A DNA stretch of 64,000 bases from Prosapia bicincta (GCA_036971475.1 JBAIZL010000004.1:62931753-62995752), one strand, 5' to 3'; shown: positions 14,015 through 28,490, numbered from the stretch's first letter. Numbers and translations: made by a program. Notes: generated from the letters alone by a model not told the origin.

Positions 14015-14018
<4 letters not shown>
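11627..14018. other. AT-rich non-coding DNA
   Basis: I see no gene, RNA or element here. Short open frames have chance-like composition. The stretch just right of 11626 is flank of Penelope copy B and could include a little more of it. Confidence 0.55.

Positions 14019-14069
<51 letters not shown>
14019..14069. repeat. (TA)n microsatellite
   Basis: About 25 uninterrupted TA units, preceded by an AAAT-rich transition. It generates a spurious Tyr-Ile open frame on the minus strand. Confidence 0.95.
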
Positions 14070-14070
<1 letters not shown>

Positions 14071-16839
14071 CATATAATTTTGAATATTTTCAATTGAGTT
14101 AAATGTGTTGTCATTCAATCACTTTAATGATGGCATACATAGCTTCGTGTTTTTTAAAGATACATTAGCTCTGTGCTCTCCTAGTTTTTTTTATCTTACC
14201 TCGATGTTCTGAATCTTACACCGATTTCAGAACCTTCAATATTAAAGTTTTTTTAGAACAAGATAATTCAAGCTTCAAATGATTTCGATTTTGCAGTGCC
14301 TCCCTGAATCTAATAATCTATGGGTCTTAATGGTTTTAAGGTTGTATCGCTTACCGAATATTAGTCTTCAGATTCTATTGTTTGTCGGTCATCGTTACTC
14401 CCGGGTCACTTTGCTTTATTACAGCACACTAGCCTGAATTTCGGATCCAACTAGATTCGTAAGTAATCCTGTAACCACTGTGTTTCCTTAATTCCTTGGT
14501 CTCAGTTCTTGTCGATTCCAGGTTGTTAGTACTTTGCATTAGGTTTCGATTGCTGGTGCATTCCATTTCTCTCCAGCTACTCTATTTACGATATATACCT
14601 CTCCTCTTTGAAATAGCTGGAAGCGTAAAATAAAATGATATGGAAAAATGTATATTTCCCGATAACACAGTGGCTTCCTCAATAGAAATATTTTGCTAGC
14701 CCTTTCAGTACGGTTTTTATTGCTGTGTAAAACCATTTCAATAGATTTATCACAACCTTTTCCTGAAGTCTTACGGCCAAGTACTTTACCAACCCCAGTC
14801 TTAAATCTAAAGCACCGTGCATTGGACGTAAAAGAACAGTTTATTTAAAACAAGATTATAAATATAGATGCAATATAGATCATTTTATGTTATACCACGG
14901 AATCTTTTGTAATATTTAATTAATCGAGTATATTGGATGTAAATTTTAATATACATTTCATATTATTATTTGTAATATTTTTAACTAAATTATTACCTTT
15001 AATAAACTTAAATTTTCGTTTATAACAAATCATGAACTTAAAAACGAAATTAATGTTAAGGGTATGAACATTGACTAAATTAGAATAAACTCATTCCAAT
15101 ACTAAATATAATGATGATTATATGTAAACCAATTAAGATAAAACTAAAACAAAGTTTATTATTATAGATTATAGTGCTAATACTTCCAAAGAATTCGGTA
15201 CAAATTAAGTTATTCCAACGTGTTGTATAGAAGTTCCTTTTGTATATCAGTTCCAAATCTTTTGCCATTTAGACCATATCGTCACTGGTAAGAGAGTACT
15301 GTGTCTACAACGTATCCTCATATTTGGTATATATATGTGACGTAGTATCGTAAACTTTGAAAATTGATTTTATTTTTGAAGTGAATTTAAAATAGTTGTT
15401 AAGTCACTGTGGTATTTTGTAACTTGAAAACCATTATGTTAGTCATGATAGAAGATTTGATTTCTGATCCGAACGAATCTCGGACTAGTGAATAAATAAG
15501 TCTATTAAACCAAGGTATTTCCTTACCCTAATTGTAAGTATATGGTTAACTACCTGGTCCAAAAAATATTGTATAGGCCTACTCATAATTGACTGTATTA
15601 ATTGTATGCTATTATATCGTGATAAAAACGTATATTAATTATATTATGAACTCAAATTTAGTATGAGTAATTTTAAATTAGGGAATTTTTATACATAATA
15701 GTTATGAAGTCCAACTTTTCACCAGCCCTACTTTATATGCAATGTATCACGTCTGTAGGATTTTAAGGTTATGAGTTTAAATTCATGTACAAAATTTGTT
15801 CCGTAGACGCAAGAGTATTATTGAATTTGTGGTTAAAATTAACTATTTAAAAAAATTATATCGTATAATCAAGATTCGTCTCTAATTTACACTGTTGTTA
15901 CACCTCTTAAATCACAAATGTTTTTATTTTGTTAAAAACTAGGAATGCACTCGTAGCTCGTTGTAATTGCACAAACTGTAACAATAAACTTCATTTCTGT
16001 ACAAGGAAATTCAATTTTATTGTTTATAATTTTGATAGTTTAAATTTACAAAAAATAAATAATAATAATCTAGCTGGCGGTAATTCATAGACTAAATATA
16101 GACAATTAAAACGGTTACAACATTCGGTTTTGTGATTTAACATCATTTACAGAGTTTTTTAATTAGATAGTGTGCAAAAGTACCTATTTTATTTATGAAT
16201 AAACTTTTAATCTTTGCATAAAATATTTCTTTTGCAGCCGACCAATAATTATTGGATCTCTTCCGATATTAGTTTCAAAGTATCATTAATTTGCAGATTT
16301 AGAATATTGAATACGTTTAGGCGGAAGATATTTTAAAATATATTGTCTAGTGTCGGCTAATAAATTTCATACTCTATACAGCAGATTTATGTTTATTGAC
16401 AGAAATCTCCAATCGTTATTTTAAAATTTGGGCGTGATGTGTCAATATTCTTTCTAGGAAGGTAGCAATTTAGATACATATTTTTAACTATCCCTAAAAT
16501 ATATTGAGAATCTCAAACTCCATTATTATTTGTGCATGAATTGTAGGAGCTATGACCTAGGTACAAACATTTTATAAAAATGTCAGTCTCCAATAATCCG
16601 TAAATTCCTGGCGTTCAGTAGTAAATAATTTCACCATATTTAAAGCTCGATTTCCCGAGCTTGCTAGAAAAGTACAGTCGATCGGATTATTATAAATGAA
16701 GTTGCCTCCAACTAAATTGAGTATTCTTCGAAAATTTTAAAGCAAATTGTAATATGTCGTTTCGCAATAATCAATAAAATTATTCCCTCAATTTCATCAG
16801 TAGGTGCAACTTAAACCAGACAAATGTAAGTATGGGAAC
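14070..16839. other. AT-rich non-coding DNA with a GC-richer patch at 14.2-14.8 kb
   Basis: The patch at about 14160-14830 is richer in G and C than its surroundings and contains a 65-codon minus-strand frame with balanced composition (about 14539-14736). I could not link it to a known family; an old transposon remnant is the simplest explanation. The rest shows nothing. Confidence 0.4.
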
Positions 16840-17480
16840 CTATAGGTGAAAAAATAACAGAGGTTAGTATGAACGGTTACGGAACTTAAGTAACTATACT
16901 CAGAGTAAAAGAAGGAGGCGAGGACTCAACGGTAAACAAAAAAGAGGGACTCTTTGAACCCCTACATTGAAAATTTTCAAAATTTGGAGAAACTAGAATC
17001 ATAAAAAAATAGGGTGATATAAACAGCAGAATAGAAAGGCAAACAAGATACCAAAATACAAATTCGGATAAAACGTCCTAAATGACAACGCAGTTAGTCT
17101 AATTGTGTTTTAATAACAGGACTAGCTCAAAATAATGAATGGATTCTACCAACACCAATGAATACACAAATACACCTGGACCCAAAACACGGAAAACAGT
17201 AAATATATAATAAAATATTCCATCCTGTACTAAATAACAAAAAAACAAAAAAAAAATTCAGGATGTAATAGTATGGAGGGGAGCGTCATGAAGAGTGACC
17301 ATTATTTCCTAAAAGCAGAAATAGCGTTCCCTTGAAGTAACGTTAGCAATATAAAAATAAAAAATGACGAAAGAGAAGGCAAGAGATGCTCAGAGATGAG
17401 GTACATTAGTGATAGTCTAAAACAGGAATGCGTTAAAGAACTATACAGAAAACTCTTGATAAAAATTTGTACACAAATAA
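16840..17480 (+). mobile_element. RTE-like LINE remnant, APE endonuclease domain
   Basis: Fragments in shifting plus-strand frames match the AP-endonuclease domain of RTE-type non-LTR retrotransposons in the right order. GDINSRI (from 17013) corresponds to the GDFNA active-site block. VLNDNAVSLIVF (about 17079) matches the NDNGxRLIDF block. IHKYTWTQN (17161 on) matches the HKYTW block. SDHYFLKAEIAFP (17294 on) is the SDH catalytic block. Several stops and frameshifts separate them, and no reverse transcriptase follows, so this is a truncated, dead fragment. The domain is clear; assignment to RTE rather than a related clade is inference from the HKYTW-type motif. Confidence 0.65.
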
Positions 17481-17999
17481 AAAGTATTCAACATTGTAGT
17501 AGGTAAAATTGTTATTTTATTCGCAAAAAAAAATTAATTAAGTAAGAAAATATCATTAATCTTTTACTTATGATAATCATTTTATTTTACGTAAGAAGGG
17601 AACAAATAAATTGCAGGTGAATACAAATGGTGACTAAGAGCAACAATATATCAGCCTTTTAACGAACCTATTCTTTGTAAATATATCTTTATCAGAATAT
17701 GAATTGGAAAAATAATATTTACAAAATTGGAAAATGCCTTTAATTTTATTATTGAAAACCATTTTCTAAAGTTTAAGCAGTAACAATTATATTTTACAAC
17801 CAATATTGAACAATGTATTATAGTAGGACCGTTATGTTTCCAATTTTTCTCACATCCAGCAGCACCGAGTAGACCTTAAAAGTTACCGATAAAATAAATA
17901 TAGTTCCTAAAATATGCGAAGGTAGCAGCACGTTTTTAAACAAGTATAAGGAAAATAATATTTTAACGACTTTACATGGAGAGCCTTTAAGGGAGTGCA
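17481..17999. other. AT-rich non-coding DNA
   Basis: Nothing recognisable lies between the RTE-like remnant and the next degraded element. Confidence 0.5.
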
Positions 18000-18397
18000 T
18001 CTCTCATCCAGCGCCACATCTCCCATCCGCACATCGCCGTCAGTGTCATGTCTCAAGAGACCACATACTACACGATTTCATTCGGAAATGTCCATAAAAT
18101 CATAGTATCCAGGACACTCAATGCTCACATCCGATTTCGATAAACGTTTCTCAACTCCCAATTAGGTTCAACAATCAAAGTACCTTAAAAGCACAGCCCC
18201 CCGTCTGGAACAGTCACCCTACCAACCCATCCAAGCGCAGACCCTTTAACTTTGGTAAGGTTCGCTACAGTATAACACCCTGTATGATTCAGCCTGTATT
18301 CCGGTTCCACTCTCCCAAATCCCATCCCAAGCTTCATAAATAATCTCTATGACGGTCTGGACTTTGGAGAAACATTATCTTTCAATAACCTTTCTTA
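18000..18397 (+). mobile_element. Older degraded LINE, left fragment
   Basis: GC-richer, C-rich sequence unlike the flanking AT-rich DNA ends exactly at the left target-site duplication of LOA copy 1. It has the same composition as 22896-24560 on the other side, which carries reverse-transcriptase traces. I read the two as one element split by the insertion. A weak endonuclease-like trace (SETH-like, about 18040-18080) is the only coding hint in this half. The left end is judged by composition only. Confidence 0.45.
18387..18397 (+). repeat. Target-site duplication, left copy (LOA copy 1)
   Basis: AACCTTTCTTA here is repeated exactly at 22885-22895 after the A-rich tail. This fixes both ends of the inserted element to the base, allowing for the A shared with the tail. 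Confidence 0.93.
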
Positions 18398-18470
18398 CCC
18401 GGCAAGCTGGCCTGAGCAACCGGGCGGGTCCACAGGTGGCGGATAGTGGGACGGCCTACAGAAATGTAGG
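18398..18470 (+). promoter_or_regulatory. Structured 5' end of the LOA element
   Basis: The first 73 bases can form three consecutive hairpins. CCCGG at 18398-18402 pairs with CCGGG at 18420-18424, GTCCAC at 18428-18433 with GTGGGAC at 18446-18452 (one bulge), and CCTACA at 18455-18460 with TGTAGG at 18465-18470, closed by a GAAA tetraloop. The same bases begin copy 2. LINEs of this kind usually carry an internal promoter here, and some relatives (R2, Baggins) start with an HDV-like ribozyme. I could not thread this sequence through the HDV pseudoknot. Confidence 0.5.
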
Positions 18471-18847
18471 TTACCTGTGAATAAGGATTCCGGAAGGTTT
18501 CTGAATATGCAGGCCTGGACCAAGGCTATGGTTCAAAGGTGAGGAATTATCCCTCCTCGTCAGTCTACCGGTTGGGGGCGGTAGAAATAACTGCTCTGAC
18601 TGGGGAGACTGGGGTAGTTGGGAATTAAGTCCTCACAATGCTACTCTCACCTCCCGGGTGAACCAAGGGCAATGCGACAGTGAAGTATGGGCGGGAAACT
18701 ACCCTAACGACACAGTTGTAAAGAAGAGAGTAAAGCAGGCTGTTCGCTTCATGAGCAACAGTTAATAATGCCCTGAACTTGGGGTGTGCTTCAAGGTCAG
18801 TGACTGAATACACAATCCAAGGTGGAAGGCATCGTGCCGAAGGATGA

Positions 18848-19210
18848 ATGGCTGCAGGGTATAAAATGCAGTTGCACACGATCCCCTTGAGGAACCAGAC
18901 AAAATCTCATTGTATGTTGTCTTGCCAGGGCAGTGGGGGCTCTGTTCTGGTCGACCGTTATTTCCCCCATACTCGTGGGACTTTAATGGACCAAGTAAGT
19001 AAAAGAATTGATTTCGAGACTGCACAGACAGTGGCAACCAATGAAACGGCAAACCGTGAGTCTGTAGGAGATGTGTCAACGGCAACCATCACTGGGGGTG
19101 CGGGGGCGGCTGTCAAGCTGCCGACTGTAGAAACCGGTGAAATGGCTGTAGAGTTGAGCACGCTGTCTAGTCCTGGGGCTTCTCTGCGAACCCAGGGGAC
19201 TGCAAATTAA
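18848..19210 (+). pseudogene. LOA ORF1 remnant with large internal deletion
   Basis: A 120-codon frame beginning MAAGYKMQ and ending TQGTAN is what is left of ORF1, the nucleic-acid-binding protein that coats element RNA. Compared with copy 2, the N-terminal 98 residues (through LSTLS) are joined directly to the last 13, removing 281 codons. The deletion is exactly in frame, so a short fusion protein could still be translated, but it lacks the basic region and the DUF4780-like core. The stop lies 8 nt before the ORF2 start, as in copy 2. Confidence 0.85.
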
Positions 19211-19218
19211 GCAGAACA

Positions 19219-22200
19219 ATGATCAAGATCCTCCAAGTGAACCTACAGCATAGCAGGGCGGCGAGTGCTGTCGTGTGTAGGATGCTGGACAGGGGAGAGG
19301 AGGACTTGGTTCTCATCCTGGAGCCATGGATTTCTGGAGGACGAATATGCGGGCTGGCGACATCAGGAGGTAAGTTATTGTACGATAAGGACTCCGGTGT
19401 TCCCAGGACGTGTATCCTGGTTAGGAGGGGGTTGAGTGCTTTTGTACTAACGGACTTCTGCTGCAGGGACTTAATAGCAGTGACGGTGAAGCTGCGGGCG
19501 GAGGGGAGGATGAAGAGGCTGAACCTTGCCACGGCATATCTCCCCTTTGACTACGCGGGGGCTCTACCAACACAAGAGCTGAGGAGGCTGGTCGAGCACT
19601 GCGGGGCTGTGGATGAGGAGATGCTGGTAGGGATGGATGCTAACTCCCATCACACTTCGTGGGGAAGTACAGGTACCAACACTAGAGGTGAGGATCTTTT
19701 AGCTTATCTTAGCTCTAAGAATTTACTAGTCTTAAATCAGGGGGAAGAGCCGACGTTTGTCACTAGGGCCGGACAGGAGGTCCTGGACATTACGGTCCAA
19801 ACGAACCAGACGGCTAGGTATGTACTAAACTGGCATGTGTCGGATGAACCATCTTCTTCTGACCACAGACATATTAGGTATGATATCTCTCTAAATCCAG
19901 CCATGCTTCGGCCAACCAGGGATCCAAGAAGAACAGACTCGGACTCCTACAGGAGGGACCTGGGAGTTCGGATTGAGGAGGCTGGATTGGAGTATGGTGG
20001 GAGGAGAGAGCTAGAAGACTCTGCCGCATTGGTTGGCGAGGTTATAGTAGAATCCTTTACTGATAACTGCCCTCTTAGTGAGGGGAGAAAAGTAGGGGAT
20101 CCGTCATGGTGGAGCAAGAAGCTAGCCAAACTTCGGAAGACCACCAGGAGACTCTTTAATAGAGCAAAAAAGAACGGGGAGTAGGGCCAGTATAGGAAAA
20201 CACTAACCGAATACAACAGGGCAATTAGAGAAGCACGCAGGAAGTCCTGGAAGGAGTTTTGTCAAGAGATTGACAAAACTCGGGAAGGGGCACGACTGCA
20301 TAAAGTGCTATCTAAGGATCCAGTTAACCCAGTGGGGATGCTAAGAACCCCACTGGGAAATATAACAAAAACTGCAGGGGAAACTGTATAAGAATTAATC
20401 AGAACACATTTCCCTTCCAGTACCCTGAGGAAACTTGGGGGAGCAGACACTGAACCAGTTGCCAAACTCTCCACAAGACGTGGTAAGAGGGAGGACTGGG
20501 AAGTGGCAAGGAGGATAGTAACTCCACAAAGGGTAAGATGGGCTATTGGCACATTTAAACCCTACAAATCTCTAGGTCCAGATGGGATCTATCCTGTGCT
20601 GCTGCAGCAGGGAATGGATTTGCTGGTACTGGTACTTACTAAATTATACAGGCTAAGCATTGCTTTAGGGCATGTGCCGGCAGGCTGGAAAGCTAGTAAG
20701 GTGGTCTTTATACCTAAGCCCACCGGTAACCAATCGGTAGGGAAAGGATACAGACCTATTACACTCATGTCCTTTGTTCTTAAGGGACTTGAAAAACTGG
20801 TTGATAGGCATATTAGAGGGGCGTGCTTTGGCCATAAAACCACTGCATTGGAACCAGTATGCATATCAACCGGGGAAATCCTGCGAGGGAGCTCTCCATC
20901 AAGTGGTTGGTAGGATTGAGCAAATGATCGCCAAGAAAGGTTGTGCCATAGATGCCTTCCTCGACATTGAAGGGGCTTTCAATAACCCCTCAGTGGAGAC
21001 GATGGTAAGTGGTGCAAGACGTCATGGAGTGGATGCAACCACTTGTGATTGGATAAGTTCCATGTTAACAAACAGAAGCATTTCTGTAGAGGTGGCAGGG
21101 GAGGTCAGAGGACGGAGACAAGTCTGGGCTGTGCACAGGGGGGGGGGGGGTTCTCTCTCCTCTGTTGTGGTGCCTAGTGGTTGACAACCTTATTGAACTC
21201 CTGAATGAACAGGGGTACTTCTGTCTAGGATATGCGGACGACATAGTTGTTTTGATCCTGGGCAGATTCCCTGATACAGTCCTTGAGGTAATCAGAAATC
21301 CTCTACGACTGATTGAAGAGTGGTGTAAAAAGGAGAACCGTAGGGTAAATCCAAAAACGACTGCTCTCATTAACTTCACCAGACAGCGAAAAGATCTGAC
21401 GACCAGGATGCCCCGCTTGTTTGGTGAATACCTTGAGTTTGTGGGGGAGGTGAAGTACCTGCATCTTGAGAGGACAGTTAACAAGGCCCAAAGGTCACTG
21501 ATGACTGTGAGAAGAATGGTGGGTAAGAAATGGGGACTGAAGCCATCAATGATGCACTGGATGTATCTGAGGGCGATAAGACCTATGATTACCTATGGAG
21601 CTCTGGTGTGGTGGACAAAGGCCAACCAGGCACAGACAAGAGCTAAACTGAGCTCTATCCAGAGATTGGCCTGTCTGTGCACACTGGGAGCGATGTCAAC
21701 TACACCAGGTGCAGCAATGGAAGTAATGCTTAACCTCCCTCCCCTTGAGCTTGTCCTTAGGGGAGAGGCGAGGCTGGCGGCATGGAGATTGCGCAACTCG
21801 AGCAACTGTGCTAACCTCACAGATGTCTCGGGACATATGAGTATCGAGTGCGTGGTCAAAGAACCCGTCTTGGAAATGGGCAGCGACCACATTATTCGAA
21901 TGTTTGCACCTGACCAGGTCCACCAAACTATGATGGAATGGTCAGGGACACTCAGGAACATCGGGAGCTCAGATCTGGTACACAGATGGCTCCAGGATAG
22001 ACTTCGGCACTGGAGCGGGGGTGTATTGTAAAAACCCAAGGGTGGAACTAGTTTTTTCCTTGGGGAGGCCTACCTCTGTCTTTCAGGCCGAAGTATATGC
22101 TATAAATGCCAGTCTGGGAGAGATAGCGAGAAGGGAAACACACGGGACCCGGATTGCTATTTTCTCCGACAGTCAGGCAGCAATTAAGACACTAAACGGA

Positions 22201-22806
22201 CACGTGGTCACCTCGGCCATAGTCAGGGAGTGCCTAATTAACCTACAATCTCTGGCAAGGTACAATCAAATCATTATAGGTTGGGTGCCAGGGCATAGGG
22301 GAATACTTGGAAATTAAGCCGCAGATGCACTGGCCAGGGAGGGGTCTTCGACTCCCCTGATTGGACCGCAGCCTGCGGTAGGTATTTCCAAATCCATGGT
22401 CAAGATGGCAGTGCGAAGGTGGATGGCTGAAAGACACTGTGAGCACTGGATCAGCGCCGAAGGGATGAGACACAGTAAGCTAACCCTTAGGAAACCTTCC
22501 ATGGGGCTGCAGAAGAGTCTCATCTATCTGTCTAGGCAGGAATTGAGGATAGCCACAGGTCTACTCACGGGACACTGTGGACTAAGGAAACATTTGCATA
22601 AAATGGGTATCTACAAAGATGAACCAGTGAGCAGATTATGCGGGCAGGAACTGGAGACTGCCACACACATTATTTACAGATGTGAAGTACTTGCTGAGAG
22701 GGGCTTCAAACTCTTTGGTGATGGAACGGCTTTGGTGGATGCTGAAGGTAAAACCCTAGTCAGGAAACTCCTAAACCTGGTAAGAGGGAAGGGGCTATAT
22801 GACTAG
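19219..22806 (+). pseudogene. LOA ORF2 (APE, RT, RNase H), broken
   Basis: ORF2 would nick target DNA and copy element RNA into the site. APE endonuclease: LQVNLQHSRAA at the start, GMDANSHHTSWGS, SSDHRHI; the Glu block is altered to LEPW from QESW in copy 2. Reverse transcriptase: GYRPITLMSF, FLDIEGAF and GYADDIVVL (near 21226). RNase H: QAEVYAI, FSDSQAA, WVPGHRGILGN. C-terminus: RLCGQELETATHIIYRC. Lesions: TAG at 20182-20184, TAA at 20389-20391, frameshift near 20818, 13-G tract at 21138-21150 with frameshift, 36-bp in-frame deletion at 21461, frameshift near 21950 in the RNase H DGS block, and TAA at 22315-22317 replacing the Glu of GNEAAD. The frame changes 0, +1, +2 and back to 0 along the length. 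Dead as a protein. Confidence 0.92.
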
Positions 22807-22884
22807 ATCAGGGAGGTAAGTACAATATACCTTAAGGTATCAGTGCTTCGGGCAATTCAAACCCGCTCCCAAGTTAAAAAAAAA
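22807..22884 (+). other. LOA 3' UTR and A-rich tail, copy 1
   Basis: The short 3' UTR contains the perfect palindrome ATACCTTAAGGTAT, also present (one base shorter) in copy 2. It then runs CAAACCCGCTC...AAG into a T-T-poly(A) tail. A stem near the 3' end is often what the element's own RT recognises; that role is inference. Confidence 0.6.
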
Positions 22885-22895
22885 AACCTTTCTTA
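22885..22895 (+). repeat. Target-site duplication, right copy (LOA copy 1)
   Basis: AACCTTTCTTA, identical to 18387-18397, directly after the poly(A) tail. Confidence 0.93.
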
Positions 22896-24560
22896 GGCTT
22901 AACCTCAAACCACCTCTCATATTCTTCACCAAGTTAAGGCGGGAGAACTAGAGACAACTCCAATCGGATATTACGCCTCTAAATTACTCTCACCCGTTTC
23001 TTCTAGTAACGACCTCCTCCTTCAAATCGTCCATTCCTCTTTTCGTGGCAATAACTATATTCCAACAAAACATTACAAGGGCGCTCTTCCCTTCGTTATC
23101 TTTTTGTAGTCAAACTTGTGAGTTAAAAACAATCGGTACCTCCACAGACAATGCCAGTACACCATGATACCGAAAGTCAGAAAAAATCGCCTTCGTAAAA
23201 TTTGTTTCAGGATGCCACAGAACTAAAACCTTGACAGCCGTATCTGCACTTCTCCGATGACTAAATAATGGAATCATGTAGAACGCAAATCACCAGCTTT
23301 CTGTGCCAAAATATGTCATCCTTCTTATGTTTTACCTGATCTAGTTTTCTCTCTGGATGAGAGAGCCGAATTATTTCCAGACTAGAAAGTCCATCCGTTC
23401 ATACGGTGAAATGGCAAATAAACCACCCAGAAGCTATAGTTTAAAATGGGCTCTCGTTTTGATTCCACCAACTCGTATATTTATCCTACACAACACATCT
23501 TCTGCCTTCAACACTTGTTAAACTTTCCCATCCGCCTTTGGAATTTTCCTTCAGTTGGAAAAAAGTAAAAATTACACTCCTAAAAAGAAGTAGCAAAAGC
23601 TTCATCTCATCCTGTCAACTACAGCCCCATTTCTATTCTCTCCTTCATCTCTAAACTATTCAGCATCTTCTCCATTTCCGAATGCATTTTGGCTATTTCG
23701 GTCATATCCGAAATGAGTATTTTGATATCAAGTGCGAGCACTCTACCAATCAAAAACCGATGAGATCAACTAACTTCCTGGTTGCTGTCAACAACTGAAA
23801 TAATCGTTGACGTCAGCTGGGTCATCGAATTTGTCTGACATCCTGCCCTCTTTACAAATTGACTACTTTCCTAAACACTCCATCTCTCTTTTATGAACCG
23901 TCTTTACCAGCTCAAACTACTTTTTTGCTGAACAATGGCTGCAGGTGCCTCGCCCCAGTCTATGTAAATAATATTTTGCTTTCGCATTCAATATCCCTAG
24001 CACTCCACGCATGTTATATCATGTTCCATTGGATATTATGAAGCGAAATTAAAAAGAGGGTCATCCCGGCTCATCTGGACTTCTTACCATCGTGGTAGTG
24101 GTCAAAACGGATGTATTTAAGGGCGCCTGCTTCACAACGAAGAGTAAACCCCAAATCAAAGCCATCACTCATTGGGAGGGTCATCAACTGGATATGGTCT
24201 ATGAAATATTCTTGCGTTATCCTTGACAGCATCTCCTTATCTCCCACTTTTCTGCAAAATAGAATAAGGATAGGTCAGCTTTATTAAGCTCTATCCGTTT
24301 TGTCATAATACCGACCTATTCCTTTGAAACGAAGATACTTTCTCCACCTGCTAAAACCACCTGTTGTCTCATTGGCTACCTGGAAAAGCTGCTAATTATA
24401 TTAAAGCGTCCTAGAAACGCCCCTGAATTTTTGCAGGTAATATTATTGATATCACTGGTAACATTATCCAAATCTCCCCAACTCCTCTGCATTATCGTTA
24501 TGCTAAAATGTTTACATACCCACAGAGAACTCATCCATCCCTGTAAAAAATCAACCGAGG
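22896..24560 (+). mobile_element. Older degraded LINE, right fragment with RT traces
   Basis: Plus-strand translations show a decayed Jockey/CR1-type reverse transcriptase. SSHPVNYSPISILSFISKLF (from 23602) corresponds to the PxNYRPISLL block and is preceded by a WKKVKI-like block. FDIKCEHSTNQ (about 23720) recalls the FGFRxxHST block. NNGCRCLAPVYVNNILLSHS (about 23931) is a collapsed GVPQGSxLSPxLFxLYINDL block. The YADD motif is not recognisable. Stops and frameshifts are dense. It is continuous in character with 18000-18397, across LOA copy 1. The right end is placed where the C-rich composition fades. Confidence 0.6.
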
Positions 24561-28002
<3,442 letters not shown>

Positions 28003-28076
28003 TTTAAACAACAGTCAGATAATCTCTATTTTACTATAACTTTAAACAACAGTCAGAGAATCTATATTTTACTATT
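28003..28076 (+). repeat. Two-unit tandem duplication, about 37 bp each
   Basis: The unit TTTAAACAACAGTCAGA...CTATATTTTACTAT occurs twice back to back with a few substitutions (ATAATCTCT versus GAATCTATA). It is a local duplication beside the hairpin modules. Confidence 0.75.
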
Positions 28077-28135
28077 ATTAAATTGTTTACAGTTGTTAAA
28101 GGTAAAAGTCAAAATAGGAAACACAAAATCTTATC

Positions 28136-28297
28136 AAAACGTAGTTTTTAATAAGCAAACACACAACATATTAGTTTCAGCGACATTGTCACTTTCCTCA
28201 GTGCTTTGCTACTACTCAATGTAGCCAAGCACTGAGGAAGGCGACATTGTCGTCGAAAGTAGTTTGTCGTGGGTTTTTTTATTAAAAATAATTTTTA
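28136..28297. repeat. Inverted-repeat module with hammerhead-like hairpins (1)
   Basis: Imperfect arms at 28136-28207 and 28226-28297 flank an 18-bp centre. Each arm carries, pointing outward, CTGAGGA, one extra A, a 6-bp stem with a 3-base loop, then GAAA. The right arm (28232-28258) has stem GGCGAC/GTCGTC and loop ATT. The left arm on the minus strand (28175-28201) has stem AGTGAC/GTCGCT and loop AAT. The core CTGANGA ... GAAA is that of hammerhead ribozymes, known in Penelope-like pseudo-LTRs. Catalytic ability is not shown: there is one extra base before the stem and stems I and III are unproven. Confidence 0.6.
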
Positions 28298-28490
28298 GAG
28301 TGATTTTGAGGTCCCAATTTTTACTCTCACTTTTGTGAGTAGCTCTCACTAGATAAGCTCTAATTAACTAAAACTTTATAGTACTTTATAGAACTAATAA
28401 ACTAATATATCGTGTCTTGTATTTGTAAGTACTGTTGTTTTGACCGGTAGGCGTGGCCAAAACCAAGGTATAAATTTAGAATTTACCTTA
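28298..28490. other. AT-rich spacer between hairpin modules
   Basis: No feature recognised apart from short direct repeats such as TTTATAG/ACTTTATAG. Confidence 0.4.

Larger units (their letters stand above)
18398..22884 (+). mobile_element. LOA-clade non-LTR retrotransposon, copy 1
   Basis: A 4.49-kb LINE inserted by target-primed reverse transcription. It has a 5' UTR of about 450 bp, an ORF1 remnant, a broken ORF2, a 3' UTR of about 70 bp and an A-rich tail (TTAAAAAAAAAAA), flanked by an 11-bp direct repeat. Clade assignment rests on ORF2: APE endonuclease of the LQVNLQHSRAA type, reverse transcriptase with FLDIEGAF and YADD, then RNase H, the domain order of LOA elements in the I superfamily. 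It lacks 843 bp of ORF1 and 36 bp of ORF2 present in copy 2 (54374-59727) but is otherwise collinear, and the 5' ends match exactly. Confidence 0.93.

Noticed and set aside
13791..14114. 107-codon minus-strand frame
   Set aside because: The core is a (TA)n translation and the ends are chance sequence.
18398..18424. Firm call of an HDV-like ribozyme at the LOA 5' end
   Set aside because: The first stem fits, but I could not place a second helix and a third helix in the required nested order; kept only as a question.
28003..28076. CRISPR-like or satellite array
   Set aside because: Only two units without spacers; a simple tandem duplication.
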